Shown: positions 11,344 through 22,256 of the stretch, piece after piece | Position numbering within the stretch: the first letter of the stretch is position 1 | Layout: every line of letters starts with the position of its first letter | Assembly (NCBI GenBank): GCA_039707655.1 | Contig: CM077670.1 | Span: 141,464,001 to 141,528,000, forward strand | DNA: 64,000 nucleotides | Source: Elymus sibiricus | Lineage: Eukaryota > Streptophyta > Magnoliopsida > Poales > Poaceae | Direction: 5' to 3' | The notes under the pieces: generated by a model | Databases searched by the model: none | What the model saw: the letters and a program-made list of their open reading frames with translations, nothing else | What the model was told of the DNA's origin: nothing | Position numbers and translations under genes: made by a program

Positions 11344-11753
11344 ATTTTTTTCTGATCTCATCTATATATATATTCTTCTATATGTCACGTTGTCTGTCAA
11401 GGTATTCAAGAAATCCATGGCTTCATCATTCGCCGGAAGTAACAGGCGTATGATGCTACGAAGCTCTTCAAAGTTGTTTTGGAACGGAGTTCCGGATAGA
11501 ATAATTCACTTTTTGGTACGAATTTCAGCAAAGGCCTTCCAAATAGCGATATTCGGAAGGCTCTTGCTGAACTTCGTACCAAAAAGCTAATTAATTATCC
11601 TATCCGGGACTCCGTTCCAAAACAATTTTGGAGAGCTTCGTACCATTATGCGCCTGTTACTTCCGGCTAATGATGAAGCCATGGTTTTCTTGAATCCTTT
11701 GACACTAGACAACGTGACATATAGAAGGGTAGATGAGATCAGGAAAAATATGG
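11344..11753. repeat. Foldback: two ~200-bp inverted arms around a 14-base loop
   Basis: The left arm ends CCTTCC at 11540 and the right arm starts GGAAGG at 11555. Reading the right arm in reverse complement reproduces the left arm with roughly 90% identity by eye. Shared runs include CTATATGTCACGTTGTCT, CATGGCTTCATCATT and TTGTTTTGGAACGGAGT. The right arm keeps a longer open frame on the plus strand, which suggests it is the source and the left arm the inverted copy. Transcripts from the upstream TATA box would form a long double-stranded hairpin. Confidence 0.88.
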
Positions 11754-11908
11754 ACCATTTTCTGCACATCCAGAATGGCGCCATTTTGTTAATTAAATCC
11801 CTTAAAGGTTAAGAGAATCCCTTGTTTGACATTCATGAGAGAGGCGGTCCGGACGTCGGACATTCATGTTTGTATATTAATTGCCATGTTGTAATATTTG
11901 CAGAAACT

Positions 11909-14900
11909 ATGGCTCAAAGAGACTTGGAACAAGAACAGTTGTTGGGGGACATAATCCTCGGCGGACGTGATGTCTTGTCGTTTCTCAACGACACCGATGG
12001 TCTGGAAGGAGAGGATGACGGCTCCGGTGATCGAACAATGGAGGAGGAAGGACATGATCATGATGGCTCCGGTGACCGAATGCCGGAGGAAGAAGGAGAC
12101 CATGATGACGGCTCCGGTGACCGAACGGAGGAGGGAGCTGTTGCAAAGTCCGGCGAGGTATATATATTAATTAAGCCTGTGCTGACTAGCTAATTGATGC
12201 ATTAATTGTTTTGGTATGTACATATATTAACTCTTCTTTCATCTTTTATAGCCCTCCGGATCGAGCCAAATTTCGGTAACGAGACGAGGCCCGAAGAAGA
12301 GGTTGCGCAAGGATGAAAGGTTCACGATCACAGCACTCGCGGACGATGGCCATCCGATTGAACCCAAGCGGACCAAGGACGCATTTTCTGCTCAGTGCGG
12401 AGTTATTGTTAGGGACAACATCCCGATCAGCATCAAGCAATGGAATAAGCCTAAGGATGACGCCCCTGAAGGTGATTATGTCACCGATAGACAGAAAGAT
12501 GATCTTTGGACCGCGCTGAAGGCAAATTTCACCCTACCGCCAGAAGAGGATCCGAATAAGCCAGTTATAGAGCCACTGGTCAAGGCGTGTGCTCTTAAGA
12601 AGATGGCAGATCTATTCAGGAGGTGGAAGAATGAGTTGAAATCAAAGTTTGTCGACAAAGGGAAGACTCCAGAATTCACCGGCCGATTTGAGAAGATAAG
12701 AGATCACAGGCCCGCATTTGTGGCCTACAAGACATCGGACAAGAGTAAGAAAATGTCAGAGACAAACAAGAACAACGCTGCAAAGAAGCAGTATCACCAT
12801 CACACGGGGTCAGGTGGCTACCTCAAAGCCCGGCCGTTGTGGGACAAAGCTGAGAATGACCTGATTGCTAAAGGGGTCGTACCACAGACATTGAACTGGC
12901 CAGACCGTTCAAGGACTTGGTTCTTCGGGGTTGGGGGAACTTTGGACCCTGAAACAGGGAAGTGCCGTTGGACGGACAAGCAACTTGCAATACCCGTCAC
13001 GAAGCTTCAGAAGTATATCACCGCAGCGCAGGAAGGGACGTTCATTCCCGACAGAGAGAAGGACGAGCTGACTGAGGCCCTAGGGAATGCTGAGCACCCT
13101 GGACGAACACGAGGCACACCAGGCTCCGTTCCGTGGAAGGTTGGGTTTCCCGACACAGGCGGTTACAGAAGCCGGGAGAGAAAGAGGAAAGCGGAGCTGA
13201 GCGACATGCAGAAGCTCATTGCAAGACTACAAAAGCTAGAGGAAGCTGAGAGCCAGCGAGCTACCGGCCAACCATCTCAGCGGCACGAAGCTACCCCAGA
13301 AGCTACCCCGCCATCTCAGCGGAGAAGCAGCGTCGCTTCCACGGAGCCCGTTCAGCCTGACTTCATGTCTCCTAGCTACCCTGTGGATACTATCACGGAG
13401 GCTCAACATTGCGAGCTTATGACGAAATGCCGGAACCTCACTTTCAAGGCGGCTGTCGGCTCTGTTGCACCTCCTCAACCCAGCGGAACTTTTCACTGCC
13501 GTCCGATTCCACATGGCTATGCTGTTGTGATGGTGGATGAAGTAATGGAGGGATTTGAGGAGCTCGAGCTTGACCACTCTACAGGTGAAGGGGAGAATCA
13601 GTTGGTTCGTGCTCTGAGGAGTACATGTCTATGGCAGAAGGAGTACATCAAGCTTCCAAACTGGACGCCTCCGCCTCCTCCTCCTCCTCCTCCGGCGAGT
13701 CGGGGCACTCCGCCTCCTCCTCCCCCTCCTCCTCCGGCGAGTGATCAGGGCACTCCGCCTCCTTCTCCAGCTCCTCCGACGCGTCAGGGCACTCCGCCTC
13801 CTCCTTCGCCTACTCCGGCGCGTCGGAGCAGTCCGCCTCCTCCTCAGCCTCGTCGGCAACGGCGGAAGATAGACCCCGCCGCTCCGGCTCCTCCGGCGCG
13901 TCAGATTTCTCCGCCTCGTCAGCAACGACGGAAGAGAGACGCCGCCGCTCCGGCGGCTAGCAGTACAAGCAGAGGCGGGAGCCAATTCAGATACGGTCCA
14001 TCTCTCAAGCCTCTGGAAAAGTTACCATATGAGAGGACCGAGAAGGAAAACGAGGACATATGTCGTGCCCAACTGAGGGACCATTTTGCAAAGAAAACTC
14101 CACCTCCGAAGGAGAAGGTAGATCCGGTGAAAGTGAAGCGCACTATCAATGCCCTGAAGCGACCACCACCGCCTCCGCCGGATTCCAACTATGACCACAT
14201 AATTACTAAGACACATGCTAAAGCGCAGCAGTCGGGAAGTACTTCCAGTGCTGCAAGAGCGAAAAAACGAAGAAGTAAGAAAACAATTCCCCAGCTCGGC
14301 GAACAGGAGAAGCAATCGTGCCCCCCGCTCAAGGTGTCTAGCGATATCGCTAATCATCCGGTGCTACTGCCCGGTACCACTCTTGATGATTACCTGCCCG
14401 ATGATGTACAGTTTGAAACGGCTGAGGTAGTAGACGTCTTTAGATACGAGCACGGGAAGCCTCTCGTCAAACCTGATCATCCTCATCTAACAACGATGAT
14501 GCAAAAATTGCATGACTGGTACATGGAAACCTGCAGGAAGTCTGGGAAAGACAGTTTGTTAGTCGGAATTAAAAAAGAGCATGACTTCCCTGGAGTCGAC
14601 CTGTTGCCTGTTGAATTTGTGGAGTTATTTCAATTATACAATCAAAAGGCCCTCGACAAACAACTCATGACTTGCTACTGTCTGCAAGTATTACTTCTAT
14701 AATTAAGTCTCTAGCTCAGCTCGTTCATTGCATGTATATATAATTATCCTCACTATATTATGCAGATTGAAGATGGTCGAATGCAAAAAAACAGGAATCT
14801 TCGACGTTGGGTTCATTAGCCCAAATACCGTAAATGAATGGTCGGTACGAAAGGCGGCTGAAGATACCGAGAACAACTTGCTAGAAACGTTCCTTACACA

Positions 14901-15713
14901 TCAAAACAAAAGGGAAATACTCTTTCCTTACAACTTCAAGTGAGTGTTACTGTCTTCTGCATATTCGGTTCTGCTTACTCGTGGTTAAGTAATGTAATTG
15001 ATGAGTTATGCGTGCGCAGCTTCCACTATATTCTGCTATCCATTAACCTTGACGGGGCATTAGTAACCGTCTTAGACTCGCTCCGTAAAGATCCCAAGTA
15101 TTATGCGGACATGACTGCAATGCTCCAGAAGTAAGTTCAATCAATACCGGGACCATATCGGCAACTTTCGTTCATTTCCTGATATCAAGTAATCATTTTC
15201 TTTGCCTGCCAGGGTTTGGAAAACGTTCACCGCTAAGGTTCCGGGTCTGAAGAAGGAGCTGCGATTTACACACCCCAAAGTAAGTAGTACTAGCTAGTTC
15301 CGCGCATCTCTCATTGATTCTAGTTTCATCAATACCATTATCATGCTTGCTTATCAGTTTGATTGAACTCTATTCTCGTAAAGTGCTTGTTGCAGGCACC
15401 CAACACTCATTTATGTGGATACTACGTATGCGAGTTCATTCGCTACTATACCTCTGAATGGGCCTCCTCTGAGAAACAATTTGAAGTACGTAAACAATAT
15501 TCACAATTTTATTTTATATATTACCATCAATTATGTTGAGTTTCATTCATATATATGTATTGACCCCCTTCTTTAAATTAGATCTGGCAGATGCGGGATG
15601 AACTCCTACCACATGATCGCATACGAGCAATTCAAGAGGAATTGGCGGGATTCTTTCTTGACCACGTCATACCTGAACACGGAGAATACCATGTGAAATT
15701 GAAATGGTTGTAA
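11909..15713 (+). CDS. CACTA second gene: TNPA-like protein with C-terminal ULP1 (C48) protease-like domain
   Basis: Seven exons with GT-AG borders keep one frame: 11909-12157, 12252-14687, 14773-14939, 15020-15130, 15213-15279, 15396-15485 and 15582-15713 (about 1083 aa). Exon 1 encodes three acidic GSGDR repeats. Exon 2 has a basic start (RRGPKKRLRKDER), the conserved block of grass CACTA ORF2 proteins (DAFSAQCG, FTLPPEEDP), a short Leu/Glu coiled coil (MQKLIARLQKLEEAE) and a proline-rich part near residues 530-620. Exons 4-6 carry the protease signature: His in FHYILL, Asp in VLDS, Cys in LCGYYVC. TNPA-type proteins bind subterminal repeats. A SUMO/NEDD-protease activity is inferred from the triad only. 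The exon 3 acceptor (TTGAAG|ATG) is the least sure border: the stronger TGCAG at 14765 would shift the frame by one. Unlike TNP2 next door it has no internal stop. Confidence 0.8.
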
Positions 15714-16045
15714 GGGATGTTATATATTGTACATATGTAGCAGCGTCGGATAGATATACGAAAACTTGTTGTTCGACCAAGCACGAAGAAAGAGATGTCA
15801 CTTCTTTCTATATATGTTCATGACGATCTTGTGTAATTAATGGTTTCCTTTATTTGCTTACTAGCTAGCGTCGAGTTCTCTCTATATGTGTAGTAGCTAG
15901 CGTCGACCAAGCACGGAAAAAGAGAGGTCACTTCTCTCTATTAGCTCGCTAACACAATATGAAACCCCTAAATTAACCCTCCAAAACCCCAAAACCCCCC
16001 CTTCCAAAAAAAAAAACCAGCGACTGCGAGCTGCTGACGCATGGC
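15714..16045 (+). other. 3' untranslated and spacer DNA of the CACTA element
   Basis: It contains two related copies of a TAGCTAGCGTCGA...AAAGAGAGGTCACTTCT segment (near 15780 and 15900) and a C/A homopolymer stretch near 15990. No gene. Confidence 0.5.
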
Positions 16046-16256
16046 CGCCTTTTGGTCCCGGTTGGTGTTACCAACCGGGACTAAAGGTCCTCCTGCCTGG
16101 GCTCCCGCAGCGGCCACGTGGAGCCCCTTTGGTCCCAGTTCGTAAGAGAACCGGGACTAAAGGTTTTGGGCTTTAGTCCCGACCCTTTAGTCCCAGTTCC
16201 AGAACCGGGACAAATGGGCCTCTGGAACCGGGACAAATGGGCCCTTTTCTACTGCT
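16046..16256. repeat. Right subterminal repeats and decayed terminus of the CACTA element
   Basis: It holds TTGGTCCCGGTTGGTGTTACC and several diverged half-copies (AACCGGGACTAAAGG, CCAGTTCCAGAACCGGGAC). The end TTTTCTACTG at about 16256 replaces the expected TTTTCTACTAGTG. Two 19-bp copies of CTGGAACCGGGACAAATGG-like sequence lie next to the end. Confidence 0.7.
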
Positions 16257-17956
16257 CTACCCATACTCCCGCGGCTTCAGCGTCGGAGGTCGTCGTGCAG
16301 TGCCCGTCGGGAGACACACACGTACAGTACAACACATGCACGTGACTTGATCGATTCCTTCTCTAGGTGCAAGCAAAGTAGCAAACACACACGTACGCAG
16401 TTTACGAGCTGCCAACTAGCTTGATCAGATTGATCTCTCACCGGAAAATGCACGAGAAGACCACACACAAGTAGGCGACAGGGGATACTCGAGGAACAGA
16501 ACGGTGGGGCGGCGCCGGACATCAGACTAACAGTAAGATATTATAGTTAGTCATCTTTTTTTTTGAAGGGTTTATAATTCTTCTTTAGAGGTTTTATTTT
16601 GTTGTTATTTTACTGATGCATGAGCAAGTAACCATCATTCATATTGACAAGACATTGCAATTTTCTCTTACTGAGGTATGTAGTTCTGTAATGATGCTTG
16701 AGTGATACTGAAGAAAATGATCTATGAGCAAGTCACCCTCGCTTACCTTTTCAGCCAGCCAGCCACCTCCATTTTCTATCATTCTTAATATTATTTTGAT
16801 TAATGTGTTGTTTGCAGACATATGTGTTACATATAATAGTCAAATGAAATTGTCGTTCAAGATCTACATATTTTTCTCTAATGGATCGATGTTGAACAAG
16901 ATTGTCGCATAGTATTGATTTCATTTATTTGGAGCTACATGTTTATGACTCAGATTATGTCTCCTTAAACAGGCACATATAAAACTGAATAGAAGTGCCA
17001 TGTATGTCTTGTATGGGCCTCTAGCAGCACGGCTTGGTGTCCTTTAAATTGACATTTATGTCATAATTTTCTATGCTCGGCAAATTTAGATACATTATAA
17101 CTGAGCACCTTTCCTGCCCTCTCAGACCACTAGCATTTCTAGCCGTTGGATTGTCACTTTTAGGCTTCGTTGGCCATCTGATTTGCTCTTAATCGCATTC
17201 GTGTATTCTGCGTAGATTAACTCTCATTGTGCATTGCAGGCTCTATTTAATAGTCCAAACCAAAGATAAACAAAAACAGATGTAGAACTAGCATCCATTT
17301 TGAACCATATGTTTAATACTGCAGCCCGTGTTCAAGAACTATTGTACTGCAAACACAAGGAAGTATGTGCAGGCTGTTATCAGCATGATTTGATTATTGT
17401 AAGTTTGTAGAATGTCCTTATAAGTTTGTAGTCAATGCTCTCAATTAACTATGTATTCTTTATAGATGCTATGTTTGCTAGCATGTAATCAACATTTCTG
17501 TTAAATTATTATTCCTTGATTCAACTTGTGTTGAATATTCAAGGAAAAAAGGGTATTGTCTCCTTGAAACCACTCAAATAAAAAGGCTCTCTTTCAAGCT
17601 TATTTCTGGAGCTGGGGTCCCTTGGGGATTCTTGATTGTAGCTGAGCTAACCATAGCTCAAAGTCTCTATATTAATGAAAGTTGAAGTGTTGCCACCTTC
17701 AGAAGAAAAAAAAGGTACAATGGGTCTTTCTTAGTTGATAGCATTTGATATATGCCATATGCTAACTAATGCTTGGCTACCAGTTCTATGTTTTGATGCA
17801 CAATACAATATTTCACAGCAATGTGAGATAATGAATGTTCATATTCCTCTTCGACACACAATGGTAAGCATATGCATGCATGCCCAAAGTTTTGTAGTCT
17901 CTCTAATATTTGTGTATCTTCATTTGTACATTTTTACCATTTTATAGTCAAAATAA
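16257..17956. other. Unassigned intergenic DNA, probable body of a Helitron-like element
   Basis: AT-rich from 16530 on, with no recognisable protein, LTR or terminal inverted repeat. It ends in a Helitron-like 3' terminus. I could not find the matching 5' TC end, so the extent of the element is unknown. Confidence 0.35.
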
Positions 17957-17990
17957 ACGGGCGCAGCAACGCGCACCATCAATGATCTAG
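17957..17990 (+). mobile_element. Helitron-like 3' terminus (hairpin then CTAG)
   Basis: GCGC-AGCAAC-GCGC forms a short stem-loop, followed by ACCATCAATGAT and CTAG with a T next in the host. This matches the CTRR|T rule for Helitron 3' ends. A close copy occurs at 25178-25211. Confidence 0.5.
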
Positions 17991-20289
17991 TGTGATACGC
18001 AGCACAACAACATGAAGAAAACATGAAAGATTTGAACATAAATGTACCTAAGGATCTAAGGACTGACGACGCTTGCTTCTGGATTTTGCATCAACGTTGG
18101 TCGACCCTACATGTCTTTTTACCTGACAGGCATCTGTAAAAAAATGATTAAGAAAACACGGAAATGTTTAGATTTGGGCGTTTGATTCACTGGGATAAAT
18201 AAAAACTAGCTAGCAAACCGTATAAACAGTACCTTTTCAGCGTCACCGAGGGTCCTGCTGGGATCCATGAAGCAGACTGGGATTCACAGAGATCTGATGA
18301 AGCTCCGTTTAGTAGCAGAACACAAAAGAGAATGGGGAAACGAGAGGAGAAATGGACCACCGGTTCTGATAGGAGTGGGGTAGTGGGAGGAGCGGAGGAA
18401 ACTATTCTACATTGCTTCCTGAGGCCATCGAAGCTTATGTGACAAGGCAGAGAAGAGGTAGGTGAATCAGGAGTCGTCCATCCTCCATCTCGCAGTTCCT
18501 CATGTTTCAAGGAAGATGAGGAGGCGGCGACATAGAGGTCGTACATCTTGCATCAAACGGCCATGAATCTTACAATGTTGTTTATTAACTCTGGCTATCG
18601 AAAGATTAACATGTTCTATGTATATCGGTTGTGAGACTTTTTGACCGGACTAATACGCCTACAATAAGACCACTCAACAAATTCCACATATTTTTGACCA
18701 ACATTTGTGTTGGATTCACTTTTTATGAAAAATGAAAAAAAATGAATTGTGACTAAATACAACCAAATGAGATATGACACATGAGTAATTGTGCAAAACA
18801 TCTATAATGTGGTGCCTACGTCATGGAGAACTAGTGTACACGACATTGGAGTGCTATTCTCACAAGGTGCTTCAAAAAGATCATACATATGAGTTGTTCG
18901 AAGAGTAAGCACGAGTCCACATCATCACTTGACAAGTTCAAATGTGAGGTTAAACTAGTGATCACCAACGCTAAAAGACATGACCCATGCCCATTGTGAG
19001 CCTTAAGATATTACCAAGATTTATACGATGGGGGATAGGGGATATGCACAAACATGTTCCCGAATCGTGGCGCAGGTCCACGGCCCAAAATCTGCGTGCT
19101 CCCGCTCCTGTGTGCCACAAATCGCCTCCCCGAGTTTATGGGTGGTCCTCCTTGACCTATAAATACAAGTAGTGTGCATGCTTGTGGATGTGCACTTTCA
19201 AAAAAAAATCTCATCTGACCATCTGAGTGTTGGCCAAAACATGGTCTTTTCACGTACCGAGGATACCCAGGAAGCTGTCTCTCTGCTCATGCGTGCAAAA
19301 CCACATATCCTCGGGTGTCATACGTGAAGCGTTTTCTTCCCTTCTCGGTGGCGAGAGTAAACTCGTCCCCTTTAGGCTTCACCGGCGAGCCCGCGGATTC
19401 GCCTCCCCTTTACGTGCTGCTTTGGCGGTCGGTGCCGAGGAGGGGAATCCCGGTGCCTCCGTTCCGGCTAGTAGTTTAGGTTAGGATTTTTTTAGTCCTC
19501 GCAGGTGCGATGCTCGGACTAATGGTGGCGCTTCTTCTTCGAGTTTGTCTTCTAGGCTTCGATCCTCCTCGAGTTTATTCAACGTAGATTCATGCCGTCT
19601 CCTTGGGGCGGCGACGTTAGGTTTTCTCGACGTGCGTGTGTTATGAGGAGATTTGGTGTTAGGTGCTTCGGATATATTCAAGGGTTCAACGACAACGACT
19701 ATGGCTCCACGGCGTTGATCCTTAGGGCACGTGCATGAATACTTCCCGGATGTCATCGACAAGGTCAAGCCGACTCCGATAGGGGAGTAGCGATGCGTCG
19801 GTGGCTCGTTCTGACGACGGTAGTAGTCGTTCTGTGGTCCAGGGACCTGTTTGAGGTGTTTTATACTTCTGGTGAACTTTTATAGTAGATCCGTATCCTT
19901 TTCGAAAAAATCACATATCCTTGGCCAAATCACTATTTTTACCTTGCTAATGAAGTTTAACACAAAATAACCCTACTTGGAAAGTATTTCACGATCATAC
20001 CTTTTTCTTAACGTCACTCATCTTGGCGTATTGGTTTACACGAAAAACGCCATAGTAAATGTCGTTTCCAACCTGGCCCATAGTCGTCCAGTCACCGCTG
20101 ACCGGCTGAATTGGCACAGGGGGAAATGCCGAGGACCCTGGAGTCCCCTCCTCCTCCCCCGTGAAAAACGATGTGATCTATTAAGAACAGTAAAACTGAG
20201 CCTAAACCGAGCTCTGTCAGCGCTTTGCGTTTTCGGCCATCCGTTTTCACGATCTGGATGTTTCTGGCCGTCTTATATCGTTTCTACAA
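17991..20289. other. Unassigned DNA, no gene recognised
   Basis: Several short frames on both strands have no family resemblance. There is a TATAAATA-like site at 19158 (GACCTATAAATACAAG). The stretch 19480-19900 is G+C rich and ends in a T-rich tail (CCTTTTCGAAAAAA), as some retroposons do, but I cannot name it. This DNA may be the 5' part of the Helitron ending at 25211. Confidence 0.3.
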
Positions 20290-20397
20290 CAATTTGTCGT
20301 TGGTTCCTAATTGGCGCCCGTTAATGTGTTAAACGCAAAGCGGCACACACCTTCCCTACGAGCTGGGCTGGCCCGTTTAGCCTTTTCTTTCTGCCAA

Positions 20398-20480
20398 AAC
20401 TGCAAAAAGGAGTGTGCGAGGTGCGTACGCGCTGATTCGAACCCGCGACCCCCCTGTACTTGGTAACCTCCAGTAACCAC
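20398..20480 (-). other. tRNA-like segment with B-box (left side of the Mutator-type element)
   Basis: The minus strand reads GTGGTTACTGG, then 25-30 bases on GGGTTCGAATCA, which fits the RNA polymerase III B-box (GGTTCGANNCC) at 10 of 11 positions. It does not fold into a full cloverleaf, so it is not called as a tRNA gene. Confidence 0.5.
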
Positions 20481-20629
20481 CCGCCCCAACGCCCCTTGTG
20501 ATAACTACTTCCCTTTCTCCCTTTTTTTCTCTCTTGTCTTGTTCTTTTTCTTTTTTTCTATTTCCTTTCTTTTCTTTTTCTTTTTCTTTTTCTTTTTTCT
20601 TTTCACCTAAATCCGTGGACTCTTTCAAG

Positions 20630-21175
20630 TCGTTGATTTTTGTTTTTCAAAATCGATGAACTTTTATTCCAAATTTGTGAACTTTTTTCAGAATTGATGA
20701 ACTTTTTTAAAAATCGATGAACTTTTTTCCAAATTTGTGAACTTTTTTGAAAATTGATGAACTTTTTTCGAAATCAATGAACATTTTTCGAATTTGTGAA
20801 CTTTTTTGAGAATCTATGAACCTTTTTTCAAAATCGATGAACTTTTTTTCCAAATTTGTGAACTTTTTCTAGAATTGACAAACTTTTTTTAAATCGATGA
20901 ACTTTTATCAAAATTGATGAACTTTTTTTGAAAATCGATGATTTTTTTTCAAAATTGGTGAACATTTTTTCTAATTTGTGAACTTTTTTTGAGAATCTAT
21001 GAAACTTTTTTCAAAATCGATGAACTTTTTTAAAATTTGTGAACGTTTTTGAAAATCGATGACTCCTTTTCAACATCAATGAACTTTTTTTCAAAATTGA
21101 TGAACTTTTTCTAATTCGTGATTGTTTTAAAATCTGTGAACTTTCAAATTTTGTTCACATTTTTTCAAAAAAAAT
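20630..21175. repeat. Degenerate minisatellite of GATGAACTTTTTT units
   Basis: About 18-20 units of 25-32 bp alternate two flavours, AATCGATGAACTTTTTT and AATTTGTGAACTTTTTT. T-run length varies and units carry point differences. No coding potential. Confidence 0.85.
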
Positions 21176-21245
21176 CACGTTCTTCTAATATGTCTGTGCA
21201 GTAAATAACGCGCTACAATTGTTCTTAAACAGCTCGCGCTGTGTC

Positions 21246-21330
21246 GTTTCACTAGTGCCTGGTCTAGTGGTTGTGCGACCAGCATATGAGCTAAATGGTG
21301 CGAGCTCGAGTCCTGGCTTAAGCAACTTTT
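21246..21330 (+). other. tRNA-like segment with A-box and B-box (right side of the Mutator-type element)
   Basis: TGGTCTAGTGGTTG at about 21260 resembles the A-box of tRNA-Asp/Glu/Gly. GAGCTCGAGTCCTGG at about 21303 is a weak B-box at the right spacing. It is inverted with respect to the left segment, matching its position in the opposite end of the element. Confidence 0.5.
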
Positions 21331-21464
21331 TTGGTCGTTTTTCGGCGCAATAAATTCATTTTTGCTGCACTGCGTGGTTGTGGGCCGGCCCATTAGGTGC
21401 GGCTGCGAGCGCCAGTTTGCTGAACCGGCGCATAAAGCGCCGTATAGGACCTCTCCAATTTGTC

Positions 21465-22256
21465 CCGCAGTTTGTCAAATCTGTCCATTGGGCTGCTGCT
21501 CCAGAGGCCTAAACGAAGGCCTTTGGTAAACTGGGCTGTGGTGAAGCCCATTATACGTCCTGGGCTTCGAGGGATCCATCGAAGGACCACATCCATCTGC
21601 CGATGCGAGGAGTCGTGCACCTGCCTTCGCTCGCTCACGCTGCCCTCTCCTCTCCCCGCCGCAGCCCTCGATGGCATCTCCTCCCTCCCCGCTTCACCGC
21701 ACGCCGCTGTCGCCGCCTACGCATCCGCGTTCCTCGCCTGCCTCGCGGCCACCCGCGCCGACCTCCTCGCCCCTAACGACGCCCTCCCGCTCCTCATCGC
21801 GCCCCTCTCCGCCTTCCCGTCACCCCGCCTAGCCTCGTGAAGTCCATAGCCGCGCTCGTTTCCTGCATCCTCCGCTCCGGGCCCGCTGGTTCACGCTTCC
21901 CGCCGCACAACCACCCTGTCGTCCAGGCCCTCGCGTCAGGCGTTGATGGGCCGCGCTGCCCGGATGGTCGCCGAGGGGGTGGACGGCGTGGTGGGGATCC
22001 TGAGACTGTTCATGATGTTTGCCATGGTGAGGAAGGGGGACGCCGCATTCGCGAGGGATTTGATCGGCGCACTTGCGGCAGCAGCCACCGCAGCGGAAAA
22101 ACTGATGCAGCTGTCCCAGCGCTGAAATTCCTCGGCGAGAGCTTCTGCATTTTGGCCGCGGGGATGGGGAGGTATGTGTTTTGGTCTATTCCCTCATCGA
22201 TGGTAGTATTCATTTTTCTGGGGAATGCAATGTTGGCAATGCTGCGAGGAATCTAG
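21465..22256 (+). pseudogene. Broken plant gene fragment (alanine/leucine-rich, helical-repeat-like first exon)
   Basis: The upstream part (21490-21580) has GGGCT and AGCCCAT motifs like a plant housekeeping promoter. The coding frame opens near 21610, reads an Ala/Leu/Pro-rich helical protein and meets TGA at 21838. It resumes one frame over (KSIAALVSCILRSG), then in a third frame from 21943 (VVGILRLFMMFAMV) to 22125. Two frameshifts make it non-functional. The composition suggests an ARM-like helical repeat protein, but I do not recognise the family. Confidence 0.5.

Larger units (their letters stand above)
4958..16256 (+). mobile_element. CACTA (En/Spm-like, DTC) DNA transposon, 5' end cut off by the Copia insertion
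   Basis: A TNP2-type transposase gene and a second TNPA-like gene lie in tandem on the plus strand. Blocks of the TTTGGTCCCGGTTGGTG inverted repeat typical of grass CACTA subterminal regions occur internally (9968-10278) and near the right end (16046-16240). The right end runs into TTTTCTACTG near 16256. This resembles a decayed complement of the usual CACTAGTAGAAAA terminus but lacks a clean CACTA. The left terminus is missing because the Angela LTR ends at 4957. Length and layout fit a 12-kb-class autonomous parent. Confidence 0.85.
20290..21464. mobile_element. Mutator-type non-autonomous element (1157 bp) with 9-bp target duplication
   Basis: CAATTTGTC occurs at 20290-20298 and again at 21456-21464. 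The enclosed ends resemble each other in inverted orientation: GTTGGTTCCTAATTGGCGCC on the left against GAGAGGTCCTATACGGCGC on the right. A 9-bp duplication and G-starting ends are the Mutator hallmark. No transposase is encoded. Inside are a polypyrimidine run (20510-20600), a GATGAACTTTTTT array and two tRNA-like segments near the two ends. It sits in the promoter-like region of the gene fragment that follows. Confidence 0.75.

Noticed and set aside
13629..13985. Arg-rich 118-codon minus-strand frame
   Set aside because: Antisense of the proline-rich CCTCCT stretch of the CACTA second gene.
21246..21330. Functional tRNA gene
   Set aside because: A-box and B-box resemblance only; no acceptor stem or cloverleaf could be drawn.
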